A stretch of DNA of 21,991 bases from an uncultured Asticcacaulis sp. (GTDB lineage Bacteria; Pseudomonadota; Alphaproteobacteria; Caulobacterales; Caulobacteraceae): assembly GCA_946482045.1 (NCBI GenBank), contig CAMLPZ010000031.1, forward strand, positions 1 to 21,991, written 5' to 3'. Shown here one piece after another: positions 7,269 through 15,834 of this stretch. The first letter of the stretch is position 1. Each line of letters opens with the position of its first letter. The notes under the pieces were generated by a model that searched no databases, had not been told where the DNA came from, and saw only the letters and a program-made list of their open reading frames with translations. Position numbers and translations under genes: made by a program.

Positions 7269-8661
7269 TATCCGCGATTTTGGCGCGACCGGGAGTGGCA
7301 CGGTCGATACCGATGCCATCCGTGCCGCCATCGCCGCCGCCGACAAGGTCGTCTTTCCGGCCGGTCACTATTTGAGCTTCTCAGTCCCCCTGCGCAGTGG
7401 CGTCCATATCCACCTCTCCGAAGGCTGCGTGTGGGAAGCCGCAAATCCCGCCATCCATGGCGGCACCTATGAAGACGCGGAACCCAATCCCCATGACCTG
7501 TGGCAGGACTTCGGCCACAGCCACTGGCGCAACAGCCTGATCTCGGGCGTCGATGTCGAGGATATCCGCATCGATGGTCCGGGCCTGATAGACGGACGTG
7601 GATTAACCCGCGAAGGACCGGGCTCGCGCTGGCGCAAGCAGGCGGGTGAATTCCCCTTGAGCATGCGCAATCTGTCGGCCGAGGAGATGGCCATTCTGTC
7701 GCCGGAAGTCTCGGCCATGACAGGGCTTGGCAACAAGACAATCGGCCTGTGCCGCGCGCGCAATGTGACACTGCGCGATTTCACATTATTGAATGGCGGG
7801 CACTTTGCCGTGCTGGCGACCGGCGTCGATGATCTGACCATCGAGAACCTGTTCATCGACACCAATCGCGACGGATTGGATATCGACGGCTGCCGGCGCG
7901 TGACGGTGCGTGGCTGCCGGGTCAACACGCCCAATGACGACGCCATTGTGCTCAAGGCCGGCCACTCTCTAGGCGCGCCACATCCGATCGAGGACGTCTT
8001 GATCGCCGACTGCCGGGTCAGCGGCTATGACCCGGGCACGCTCTATGACGGTACCCGTGGCCGCAGCCAGCATGTGGCGCCGGACCAGGACCGAGTCACC
8101 GGCCGCATCAAACTGGGTACCGAATCCGCCGGCGATTTCCGCCGCATCCATATCCGTGACTGCACTTTTGAACGCTCGCGCGGCCTGGCGATCGAAACGG
8201 TCGATGGCGGCACGATCGAGGACTTAGTGGTCGAGCGCCTGACGATGAATGAGATCACCACGGCGCCGATCTTCTTGCGCGTTGGCGCCCGCCTGCGCGC
8301 CCCTGAAGGGGCGACGCCCGGCGCGATCCGCAATGTCACCATCCGCGATGTGACAGCCGAAGGCATCTTGGCCGACTACAGCGCCCTGATCATGGGCCTG
8401 CCCGGCCACGAAATCGAAAACGTGCGGCTGGAAAACATCCGCCTGAGTTATGACGGCGGCGGCACCGAGGAAGACGCCGCGCGCGATCCAGGCGATCTTG
8501 CCGACGCCTATCCTGAACCTTCGATGTTCGGTCGCACGCCAGCCTTCGGACTCTGGACGCGCCATGTGCGTAGGCTGTCGCTGCACAATGTCGAAATGAC
8601 GACGATGTTGCCGGACGCCCGTCCTGCGACGGTGCACCAGAACACGACCTTCACGGACTGA
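7258..8661 (+). CDS. Glycoside hydrolase family 28 protein (polygalacturonase/rhamnogalacturonan hydrolase-like)
   Basis: The 467-residue protein is a right-handed parallel beta-helix. It begins with the pectate-lyase-superfamily motif [17 protein letters not shown], and the GH28 catalytic region is visible: NRDGLD (203-208), then NDDAIVLK with D227 and D228, and [12 protein letters not shown], which resembles the family RIK signature. Many short strand-turn repeats follow. GH28 enzymes hydrolyse alpha-galacturonide or galacturonosyl-rhamnose bonds in pectin. There is no signal peptide at the chosen ATG, which overlaps the lldD stop by 11 bases, so it appears cytoplasmic and translationally coupled to lldD. 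That would suit trimming of imported oligosaccharides. The exact bond cut cannot be read from sequence: galacturonosidase, rhamnosidase-like and rhamnogalacturonan hydrolase activities all occur in such proteins. Confidence 0.87.
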   Translation: MFADIRDFGATGSGTVDTDAIRAAIAAADKVVFPAGHYLSFSVPLRSGVHIHLSEGCVWEAANPAIHGGTYEDAEPNPHDLWQDFGHSHWRNSLISGVDVEDIRIDGPGLIDGRGLTREGPGSRWRKQAGEFPLSMRNLSAEEMAILSPEVSAMTGLGNKTIGLCRARNVTLRDFTLLNGGHFAVLATGVDDLTIENLFIDTNRDGLDIDGCRRVTVRGCRVNTPNDDAIVLKAGHSLGAPHPIEDVLIADCRVSGYDPGTLYDGTRGRSQHVAPDQDRVTGRIKLGTESAGDFRRIHIRDCTFERSRGLAIETVDGGTIEDLVVERLTMNEITTAPIFLRVGARLRAPEGATPGAIRNVTIRDVTAEGILADYSALIMGLPGHEIENVRLENIRLSYDGGGTEEDAARDPGDLADAYPEPSMFGRTPAFGLWTRHVRRLSLHNVEMTTMLPDARPATVHQNTTFTD

Positions 8662-8679
8662 GCGCGGATTGTTCCTGTC

Positions 8680-8727
8680 GTTCGTGGTCAAATCTTAAAG
8701 CCACGAACCCCACGAACGAACACGAAC
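8680..8727. repeat. CACGAAC repeat with inverted GTTCGTGG/CCACGAAC arms
   Basis: GTTCGTGG (8680-8687) is inverted to CCACGAAC (8701-8708), and CACGAAC recurs at 8702, 8711 and 8721. It lies just after the GH28 stop and before the terminator. It is probably a dispersed intergenic repeat, since a degenerate copy is at 1635-1650. A regulatory role is not suggested by its position between convergent genes. Confidence 0.55.
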
Positions 8728-8737
8728 GGCACAAATG

Positions 8738-8771
8738 AAAACGGCGGGAGACCGAAATGCCCCGCCGTTTT
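8738..8771. terminator. Bidirectional intrinsic terminator between convergent genes
   Basis: AAAACGGCGGG (8738-8748) pairs perfectly over 11 bases with CCCGCCGTTTT (8761-8771) around a 12-base loop, followed by GCTTTT. The A-run on one arm and T-run on the other make it usable from both strands. It serves the convergent ends of the GH28 gene (plus) and the GPH transporter (minus), whose stop codon begins five bases further on. Confidence 0.85.
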
Positions 8772-8775
8772 GCTT

Positions 8776-10383
8776 TTAAGCCTTCTTGCCCTTCCGGCCC
8801 CAGAGATGTTCCCACTTCCAGCCGGTCAGGTCCTCGACGATCTTCTTGGACTCTTCCGACTCGGGTTCTGTCGCCCCGGCGCGCAGGCGTTCGACCTCAT
8901 GGACGAGAACAGCGTGGGTCTTGGCGTTCAGCTTGAAGCTCCACGATGCCCAGGCGCCCAGCACCATCATCAGGATTGGACCGCCGACCAGCACCAGCAC
9001 AATTGTCTGAACGGCTTGCGGTGTCTGCGCCACAAACTCGGTGGCTTCCTTCGGCGTGGCGACATAGCCGCCAGCGTCGATGGCCCAGCCGGTGGCGATC
9101 AGGGCCAGGGACTGGGCGGCCTTGCGCGTGAAGGTCATGACGCCGGCAAAGATGCCTTCGCGGCGCTGGGCGGTGACGGCTTCGTCGACGTCGGGCAGGT
9201 AGTTATAGACCGACCACGGCACAAAATTGAGCGTCCCCCGGCCGAGACCGGCCAGGATGATCGGCACAAACAGCCAGAAGATGACGCCGAAGGTCGACTG
9301 GCTGAAGGCGCTGAACAGGTCGCCATTGAGCGGCGCCAGGCCTTGCGCAAAGCCCGTGGGTTGCGTGAGGTAGAAGCCGGCAAACAGCAGGAGCGAAGCG
9401 ATAACAAAGCCGATGGCGATGCGGTAGGCCATGGTCGGGCCTGTGCGGATGACGACCTGAATGGCGACCATGACCGATATCAACTGGGCGATATACATGG
9501 TTGTCATCATGCCGGCGATCATCGATGTGGTGTCGTCCTTGGTCATGGCGGCGCCGGCGGCCAGGACCGTCGCAACGAAGATCGGAAGCGCCGTATTGAA
9601 GATGTCCTGCGACAGGTAGCCGCCGAGATAGATGCTCAGGTGCTGACGGAAGGCCTTCAGGCGCAGGGTCGAGAACAGGTCGCCGAACATCTTGAACGGG
9701 ATGAGCAGGGCGGTTTTTAGCGATAGGGGCTCGCCCTTATAGGCCAGCTCGTCTTCGGTATAGGGGCGCTCCCACGAGAAGATCACGACCAGGATAACGA
9801 CCAGCGAGAACAACACGCCGAAGATGGATGCCATGATCAGGAAGGTGTCGGGCGAATTCTCGCCGCCCATATTGTCAATAATCAGCTTGGGCAGGTAAGA
9901 GGCGAGGATGGCCGACGACTGCGCGATGATCATCCGTGCGCCGGCGAACTTGGCCTTCTGTTTGTAATCCTTCGTCATTTCCGCAGCCAGGGTTTCCCAC
10001 GGGATGAGGAACATGGTGTAGACGAATTCGAAGAAGATGAAGGTCAGCAGGTAGTACCAGAAGGTCTGGCCCGTCACGAAGATGAGTGCGAACGATGGCA
10101 AGAGCGGGATGGTGATCATCAGGAAGATCTTGCGCCGGCCGATCTTGCGACCGATCCAGGTGTGACGCAGATTGTCCGAGATATAGCCGATCAGTGGACA
10201 GGTGATGGCTTCCAGCAGGCGCGGCAGGCCCAGAATCATGCCCGCTTCGACGGCCGAAAGGTCGCAGAAGGTCGTGAAGAAGTAGAACAGCCAGCCGGTG
10301 ATGACGGCTTGCGCGCCGGCCCCCAGCATGTCGCCGGAGCCCCAGCCCCAGTGATTGACCCAACTGATTTTACGCTCCGCCAC
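8776..10383 (-). CDS. GPH-family sugar:cation symporter, probable rhamnogalacturonide transporter (RhiT-like)
   Basis: The 535-residue integral membrane protein belongs to the glycoside-pentoside-hexuronide branch of the MFS. It has about twelve hydrophobic segments, the early GYISDNLRHTWIGRKIGRRKIF loop with the GPH-type SD...GRR signature, and the late DVDEAVTAQRREGIFAG loop that matches the family motif of MelB-like carriers. A roughly 50-residue charged C-terminal tail follows the last membrane segment. It starts with GTG at 10383; AGGGGAG sits 8 bases upstream and supports this. It lies downstream of a GH105 gene in the same orientation, as in the rhiTN pairing of Dickeya, where RhiT imports rhamnogalacturonan oligomers. 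Import of unsaturated RG disaccharides or oligomers is therefore inferred. Family assignment is secure; other glycosides such as galactosides, released by the neighbouring GH35, are possible substrates. Confidence 0.9.
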   Translation of the reverse strand: MAERKISWVNHWGWGSGDMLGAGAQAVITGWLFYFFTTFCDLSAVEAGMILGLPRLLEAITCPLIGYISDNLRHTWIGRKIGRRKIFLMITIPLLPSFALIFVTGQTFWYYLLTFIFFEFVYTMFLIPWETLAAEMTKDYKQKAKFAGARMIIAQSSAILASYLPKLIIDNMGGENSPDTFLIMASIFGVLFSLVVILVVIFSWERPYTEDELAYKGEPLSLKTALLIPFKMFGDLFSTLRLKAFRQHLSIYLGGYLSQDIFNTALPIFVATVLAAGAAMTKDDTTSMIAGMMTTMYIAQLISVMVAIQVVIRTGPTMAYRIAIGFVIASLLLFAGFYLTQPTGFAQGLAPLNGDLFSAFSQSTFGVIFWLFVPIILAGLGRGTLNFVPWSVYNYLPDVDEAVTAQRREGIFAGVMTFTRKAAQSLALIATGWAIDAGGYVATPKEATEFVAQTPQAVQTIVLVLVGGPILMMVLGAWASWSFKLNAKTHAVLVHEVERLRAGATEPESEESKKIVEDLTGWKWEHLWGRKGKKA

Positions 10384-10402
10384 TGGCGTTACTCCCCTGT
10401 GC

Positions 10403-10471
10403 GGACGGCTTCGCGTCCCTTGGCTTAGGTCCCCTCTCTCCGTTTACGGGGAGAGGGTTAGGGTGAGGGGC
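10403..10471. repeat. Intergenic hairpin repeat, family B (copy 1)
   Basis: A small hairpin GGACG/CGTCC (10403-10418) is followed by the larger stem CCCTCTCTCCG/CGGGGAGAGGG around TTTA, then TTAGGGTGAGGGGC. The stem and the tail TAGGGTGAGGGGC recur at 17304-17344. The element fills the gap between the GH105 and transporter genes (10384-10485), which contains no reading frame of note. Because it sits inside a likely operon it may act on message stability rather than as a terminator. Confidence 0.7.
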
Positions 10472-10485
10472 ATTCAGCCGCGCAC

Positions 10486-11676
10486 CTATATGAAACGGTA
10501 CATGAACTCCGTCATGGTCAGCAGCGCCATGGCCTGGCCGAAGGGCATGCTGGTCAGCGGGATGTCCTTGTATTCCTGGATCGAGTTGAACACCGGCGTA
10601 CCGAACGACACCTGGGTCAGTTCACCGGCATCCGAGATGTTCGCGCGCACGGCGCGGGCGCCCTTCAGGCCGATCTCTTCGTAGTCGCGCGATAGGTAAC
10701 CCTTGCGCACCGCCTTCAGGATGCCATAGGCGAAGCCGGCCGAAGCCGCGGCTTCTTCATACGATGTCTCGTCATCGAGTATCGTCCGCCACAGGCCCGA
10801 CGGGGCCTGAACCTTCGCCAGGGCCGCAACCTGGGCTTCCAGCGTGTCGATCAGGAACTGACGCACGGCGTCGTCCTTCGGCAGGTCCAGCAGCTCGATA
10901 AATTCTGGGATAACGATCGTCACCCACGAATTGCCGCGGCCCCACAGAGCGTTGGCGAAGTTATGGCGGCCATCGAAGGTCCAGCCATGAAACCACAGGC
11001 CTGTTTTGCGGCAGGTCAGGTATTTGATGTGAATCAGGAACTGGCGTTTGGCTTCTTCGACATAGTGCGGGCGGTTGAGCAGCAGGCCAATCTTGGCCAG
11101 CGGCATGACCGACATCATCAGCGTGTCGTCCCAGAGCTGCTGGTTATTCACCGAGTTGTAGACGATGTGCTGGAAGCCGCCTTCTTCGGTACGCGGCAGG
11201 TCGTTCATTACCCATTCGGCCCAGACATCGAGATAGGGCAGATAGCGGCGGTCGCCGGTGCGGTCATAGAGGTAGGCCAGCGTCAGGAAGGGCGCGACCG
11301 TATTGATGTTGCGCGACGGCATGCCTTCGCGAAAACGGTCCTCGAACCAGTTGACCATGATATCCCAGGTCGCCTGGTCGCCGGTCATCTCCCACACCTT
11401 GTACATGCCATAAAGGCCGACGCCGTGGGTCCATTCGAAGCCATGCCAGCTCTTGGTATCGATCACCCGGCCGTCTTCGAGGCGCAGCAGGAACTGGCCG
11501 CTTTCGTCGCGAATATTGACCAGGTTGTCGATCAGGCGGTGCGAGGCATCGAGGATGTCGTTGCGATCGGCGCCCAGATTTGCCGTTTGGTGACGCAGCA
11601 ACGGATGGATGCGGTCCGGATGGGGCGGGGTGAGGATCTGGTTGTTCATCTGCGTCTTGGGGAAGGGGACGTTCAT
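10486..11676 (-). CDS. Glycoside hydrolase family 105, unsaturated rhamnogalacturonyl hydrolase (RhiN/YteR-like)
   Basis: The protein of 396 residues is an (alpha/alpha)6 barrel of the GH88/GH105 type. Key signatures are the early HGFEWTHGVGLYGMYK, the mid-protein QLWDDTLMMS carrying the catalytic Asp pair equivalent to the YteR region, and the later WFHGW...ALWGRGNSW and SASAGFAYGI-like (AAASAGFAYGI) segments. GH105 enzymes hydrate the double bond of the terminal unsaturated galacturonate on RG oligomers and release it, leaving rhamnose-ended products. There is no signal peptide, so it acts in the cytoplasm. A TTG at 11688 is in frame, but the ATG at 11676 was chosen as the more conventional start. 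It begins 18 bases after the GH43-GH35 stop and precedes the GPH transporter, so the three form an operon. Family confidence is high; preference for RG over other uronides is inferred. Confidence 0.92.
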   Translation of the reverse strand: MNVPFPKTQMNNQILTPPHPDRIHPLLRHQTANLGADRNDILDASHRLIDNLVNIRDESGQFLLRLEDGRVIDTKSWHGFEWTHGVGLYGMYKVWEMTGDQATWDIMVNWFEDRFREGMPSRNINTVAPFLTLAYLYDRTGDRRYLPYLDVWAEWVMNDLPRTEEGGFQHIVYNSVNNQQLWDDTLMMSVMPLAKIGLLLNRPHYVEEAKRQFLIHIKYLTCRKTGLWFHGWTFDGRHNFANALWGRGNSWVTIVIPEFIELLDLPKDDAVRQFLIDTLEAQVAALAKVQAPSGLWRTILDDETSYEEAAASAGFAYGILKAVRKGYLSRDYEEIGLKGARAVRANISDAGELTQVSFGTPVFNSIQEYKDIPLTSMPFGQAMALLTMTEFMYRFI

Positions 11677-11694
11677 GAGGTTACTCAAGCAGGA

Positions 11695-14600
11695 TTAGCG
11701 TTGCATGTTTGATGGCGAGGGCACGATTTCGAGCGGTACGCCGCCACGCACGGCGTTCATGACCACGAGTCTGATCGGCTCAAGCGCGTTTTCGGGCTTG
11801 CCGTCCGAGGTGATGGCGAGCGCAATCGTATTCTTGCCATTGGGATTAAGGATGCCGGCCGGCAGCACGAAGGTGCGCTGAGGACCGATGTGCGAAATGA
11901 AGTTGCCCATGTTCCAGCCATTTACGAAGATAAGGGCGCGCATCTTTGGCGCCACCATTTTTGCGTTTTCTTCGGGCTTTGACGGATCGCCAAATTGCAG
12001 GCCCAACTGGATGTCGTGGCCCCTGGGCAGGTCGAGCGGCAGTTCGGCCTTCAGCCAATAGGTGCCCGGGGCTAGCGGAGCATCGGTCGGCCTGGCCGGC
12101 GCCCAGCCGGTAGTGTCGGGCTTTGACCCGTAGGGCAGGTGCCAGCCCTGGCGCTCGCCATAGAGGCCGCCATTATTCATCGGCCCGCGCACCAGGTCGG
12201 CGATGCGCTCGCCGCCCTTATTGCCCTGGATCTTCCAGGTAATCGGTGTCTTGGCCACCGGGTTGGCGGCGGGTGAGCCTGAGAGGATGGCGCTGATCAG
12301 GCCGCGCGCTTCTTTATGCTCGTCGTCGGCGGCCAGGTCCCAGTTGTGCGAATTGTTGCGCACCATGACCGACAGGACGTGTGGGCCGGGCTTGAGATCG
12401 GCAGGGAGGGCAAACTGCGCCTTGGCCGTCGTTTCTGGGCGCGGCTTGCCGGAGGGCACTTCCGACTGGCCGATAAACTGGCCGTCGAGCCAGGCCTGAA
12501 GAATGCCCGATCCGCCGCCGCCATAGTGGACGTCGAGCGTCTGCGGCATCGCATGGGCGTTTTTCTCGCCGGCCTTGATCTCGAAGCGGCCGCGATACCA
12601 GACGTCGCCATGGTGGAAGCCGTATTGACTCATGTCGAGCACGGGTTCACCGGCCGGCGGGGCAGTATTCTTGGTCGCGGTGGTGGTCGTCAGGTCAGCC
12701 TTGCGCCAGTCGGTGTCGTCGAAGTCCGGCCTGGCCTCGGGCGAGTCGGCGCGGCGCAGCCATTCAATCTGCATCAGGTCGGGGACGGTGACCGCGTCGG
12801 GGCCGGGTGCGGGCGCTGTGGTGAAGCTACCGTCCTTATTGGCCGTGAATGTCAGTGCCTGATCGTTGAAGGTCAAAGCCGTAAAAGCCTTCGGCGACCA
12901 GATTTCGATGGGTGAGTCAGCCCACGTATCACCTGTCAGGGCCAGGGTCGTGCCCTTAAACTCGGCTTCGCGGATCAACGCGCCGGTCTTTTGCAGGACC
13001 GCACCTTCCGGCGTCTCTTGCTGCCAGAACTGCTGGCCGGCGGCATCGTCGCCGAGGAAGAGCAGCAGGTCGGGCTTGCCGCCGCCGGAGATGCGCAGGC
13101 GGATCAGGCCATCCTGCTTATAGTTCAGGCGCAGGTCGCCAGTTTTCTTGTCATAGACGGTCGTAACCGCACCCGCCAAAATCTCGACCTTGGGTTTTTG
13201 GGTGTAGCGCAGCACGGTTTCGCCGTCTTCGCCCGGACGGCCGGTAAAGATGGCGATGTCGCGATTACCCTGCTGCAGGTGGGTTTGCAGGTCCGAGGTC
13301 GAATAGACCAGGTGCTGACGTTCCAACGCATAGGAAGCGAGCATCATGCGCGCGTCCTGGCCGACCAGGCGTAAGCTTCCGGCTTGCGGCAGCTTGTAGG
13401 TGCCGTCCTTCGTCGTCAGCGTGAAGCCGAAATCATCGGTCGTCACGGCGTTCGATGGATTGTGGACCGCAAAGACCATATGGCCCTCGCCGCCGGCGCC
13501 GACGCTGTGGAGCAGTTGCACATTCGGGTTGGTCGAAGCGATGTCCGGCCCCTTGTCGAGGTGCGTGATCAGCGGCGCCGCGGCCTGGGCGAACTGGCCC
13601 ATCTGCTTGAGCTGCCAGGCCTTGGGGCGCAGAGCCCGGGCTTCGGTGATTCCTGAGCCGTAATCATACGAGGTAAAGACGACGCTGGCTGGCAGCCAGC
13701 CCCAGGATGTGCCGCCCGCGGCCATATAGACGTTGTGGATGGTCAGGCCGTTGACCAGGCTGGAGCCATAAAACAGGCGCTGATATTCCGAGCCAATGCG
13801 CTTGGCTGTGCATTCATAGGTGCCAACGCTGCCCCAGTAGTCGAACCAGCCGCTGCCGATTTCGGCAGCGAAGCCCGGTGTTTTCGGGGAGGACAGGGCG
13901 CCGACCTTGGTGATGCCGTCGGCGGCGGGTTTGGGCACCCCATGGATACCCCAGTTGGGTACGATGTTTGGCTTGCCGACCTCGCCCTTGTCGGTGCAGC
14001 TTCCGCCCGGATAGCCATCGAAAGCATAGAGATCGGTCGGCCCTGGTACCGCCCACGGCGCGGTCGATTCCGGCGGCGTCCAATTAGGCAGGCGGCCAGC
14101 CGAGTTGTGGAACAGCGGCACGGTAATGCCATCCGCGCGGGCCTTGTCGGCCAGGTACTGCATATAGCGCTTGCGGGCATCAGAGGTGTCGCCCAGCTCG
14201 TTCTCCAGCTGGAAGGCGATGACGTTGCCATTGCCTTCGGTCAGTTGGTGACGGGCGACGATGGCGTTGATCTGGGTCTGCCACTCATCGACGGCGGCGA
14301 TATAGTCCGGGTGGTCGGTGCGCGCCAGTTCCGGCTGACGGTTTAGCCAGCCGGGGAAGCCGCCGCGCGTCAGTTCGGCGTTCACGTACGGGCCCGAACG
14401 AACGATGATATAGAGGCCTTCTTCTTCGGCCATCTTGATCGCGCGTTCCATGTCGCGGATGCCGGTGAAGTCGTATGAGCCCTTTTCCGAGGTGTGGTAG
14501 CCCCAGTCGAAATAGAGGCCAACGCCGTTATAACCGGTGGCTTTCAGCTTTTGCAGCAGGTCGCGCCACAGTGACGGCGAGGGCAGGCGGAAGGGGTGGA

Positions 14601-15714
14601 TTTCGCCCGACCAGACGATGACGCGCTCGCCATCGACCTTCAGCGAATATTTGTCCCAAGTGATCTGTTTGCCGGGCTTGGGCGCGACGATCTGATCGAT
14701 GCGCGCGGTCGGCTCGCTGATGACGGTGAAGTGGCGTACGGCACCCGAGACACCGCCCAACTTTTGTTTCGGCGTCCAGGTCTTCAAGCCATCGAAGCTG
14801 TCGGAGTACCAATAGTCTTTCGAGCGGTACTCATCGAAATAGATGCGCCACCCGTCCTTACCGTCCTTTTTGATCGGCGTCAGCGCCGGGCCTTCGATCC
14901 AGTCACCCCAGCCGGCCCAGTTGCCGGTCTTCTCGATCGTCCATGGACCGGTCAGGGACATCGCCGTCGCCAGCTCCAGCGTCTTGTCGGTCTCGTTCTT
15001 GGTAATGGCGACGTATTTGTCGCCGTCCTTGATCGTAAAGGTGTCGATGTGGTTGTTCTCTAAGCCCTGCATCGGCTGCGCGGCCGTGAAGCTGGTTAGG
15101 GTGTTATCGGTCGCTGTCAGCACATGCGGCGCGAACGGCCCCTTGGTGCCGCCCTTCGACAGCGAAACGACGATATGGACCTTGCCGTCGGTATCGCGGA
15201 ACCATTCCGGTGCCCACACATTCGTCAGGCCCGGCAGGTCAATCGTGACATCCTTCACATGTGCCCACGATCGCAAATCCTTGCTGCGGGCGATGCCGAA
15301 GGTCTGGCCGTCCCAGCCGGTTGTATAGACTATATAGTATTGTCCGTCGCTGGCGCGCAGGATCGAGGGATCGCGCAGCAGACCCTTGGCCGGCTTATAG
15401 GTTTCGACCGCCAGCGTCGTGAAGGTCGCACCGTCATTCGAGGTGAACAGGCTGAGCGAGTTTTGCGACGTCGCGTTGAAGGCCGACATCAGGTAGGTTG
15501 TCTCACCCTTGTTCGATGTCACCGGGATGCGGCCGCCCGGTACCGCCGCGCCGGCCTTCTGCTGGTTGGTCAGACCCAGCGTATCCATGAAGGCATCGCC
15601 ACTCTGCGTACCGTCCTGTGGGCTTTGTGTGAGGGCTGGTGTTGCCGTCAGGCACAGGGCCGCCGCCAGGGTCACAAGTCCCGCGCGTGCACAGTCCAGA
15701 CGTTTCACTTTCAT
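11695..15714 (-). CDS. Secreted two-domain glycosidase: GH43-like domain fused to GH35 beta-galactosidase
   Basis: With the ATG at 15714 the protein has 1339 residues and a clear signal peptide (basic start, then GLVTLAAALCLTATPALTQS). GAGGCAGGG precedes this ATG; the frame extends upstream to 15789 without a credible start. Residues about 55-335 look like a GH43 five-bladed propeller with all three expected acids: D115 (LRDPSIL), D224 (NHIDTF) and E274 (WIEGPAL). Residues about 355-725 are a GH35 barrel: SGEIHPFRLPS, RSGPYVNAELTRGGFPGWL, acid/base E506 in QLENELG, nucleophile E618 in AAEIGSGWFDYWG, and YDYGSGITEAR. The rest contains beta-sandwich galactose-binding-like domains (FDDTDWRKADL, WYRGRFEI). 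It probably removes arabinofuranose and galactose side chains from RG-I in the periplasm or outside. Usual GH35 enzymes lack the GH43 part. The activity of each domain is inferred. Confidence 0.92.
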   Translation of the reverse strand: MKVKRLDCARAGLVTLAAALCLTATPALTQSPQDGTQSGDAFMDTLGLTNQQKAGAAVPGGRIPVTSNKGETTYLMSAFNATSQNSLSLFTSNDGATFTTLAVETYKPAKGLLRDPSILRASDGQYYIVYTTGWDGQTFGIARSKDLRSWAHVKDVTIDLPGLTNVWAPEWFRDTDGKVHIVVSLSKGGTKGPFAPHVLTATDNTLTSFTAAQPMQGLENNHIDTFTIKDGDKYVAITKNETDKTLELATAMSLTGPWTIEKTGNWAGWGDWIEGPALTPIKKDGKDGWRIYFDEYRSKDYWYSDSFDGLKTWTPKQKLGGVSGAVRHFTVISEPTARIDQIVAPKPGKQITWDKYSLKVDGERVIVWSGEIHPFRLPSPSLWRDLLQKLKATGYNGVGLYFDWGYHTSEKGSYDFTGIRDMERAIKMAEEEGLYIIVRSGPYVNAELTRGGFPGWLNRQPELARTDHPDYIAAVDEWQTQINAIVARHQLTEGNGNVIAFQLENELGDTSDARKRYMQYLADKARADGITVPLFHNSAGRLPNWTPPESTAPWAVPGPTDLYAFDGYPGGSCTDKGEVGKPNIVPNWGIHGVPKPAADGITKVGALSSPKTPGFAAEIGSGWFDYWGSVGTYECTAKRIGSEYQRLFYGSSLVNGLTIHNVYMAAGGTSWGWLPASVVFTSYDYGSGITEARALRPKAWQLKQMGQFAQAAAPLITHLDKGPDIASTNPNVQLLHSVGAGGEGHMVFAVHNPSNAVTTDDFGFTLTTKDGTYKLPQAGSLRLVGQDARMMLASYALERQHLVYSTSDLQTHLQQGNRDIAIFTGRPGEDGETVLRYTQKPKVEILAGAVTTVYDKKTGDLRLNYKQDGLIRLRISGGGKPDLLLFLGDDAAGQQFWQQETPEGAVLQKTGALIREAEFKGTTLALTGDTWADSPIEIWSPKAFTALTFNDQALTFTANKDGSFTTAPAPGPDAVTVPDLMQIEWLRRADSPEARPDFDDTDWRKADLTTTTATKNTAPPAGEPVLDMSQYGFHHGDVWYRGRFEIKAGEKNAHAMPQTLDVHYGGGGSGILQAWLDGQFIGQSEVPSGKPRPETTAKAQFALPADLKPGPHVLSVMVRNNSHNWDLAADDEHKEARGLISAILSGSPAANPVAKTPITWKIQGNKGGERIADLVRGPMNNGGLYGERQGWHLPYGSKPDTTGWAPARPTDAPLAPGTYWLKAELPLDLPRGHDIQLGLQFGDPSKPEENAKMVAPKMRALIFVNGWNMGNFISHIGPQRTFVLPAGILNPNGKNTIALAITSDGKPENALEPIRLVVMNAVRGGVPLEIVPSPSNMQR

Positions 15715-15763
15715 CCCTGCCTCACCTGATTTCGTTAATTGAATTTGACATTGACAGTGTGGG

Positions 15764-15790
15764 ATATCAATGGAAAATATCAATATCAAT
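15764..15790. promoter_or_regulatory. Three ATATCAAT repeats between divergent GH43-GH35 and acetylesterase genes
   Basis: ATATCAAT occurs at 15764-15771, 15777-15784 and 15783-15790, with starts 13 and 6 bases apart, in an AT-rich stretch between the divergent genes starting at 15714 and 15835. Just after it, CAATCA...TATCG resembles the split halves of the 12-mer found at the other rhamnose promoters (in reverse complement) but with extra spacing. It is a candidate operator region. The binding protein is unknown. Confidence 0.35.
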
Positions 15791-15834
15791 CACAAATATC
15801 GCGATTTGCGCAGATAAAGGCCCTTGAATCGATC

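Noticed and set aside
8770..9720. 316-codon open frame on the plus strand
   Set aside because: It is antisense to the GPH symporter, has low-complexity Gln/Asp/His-rich content and crosses the terminator arm and the transporter stop.
15739..15834. Upstream ATG extension of the acetylesterase
   Set aside because: It would add 32 residues before a clear signal peptide and would run through the AT-rich divergent promoter region.
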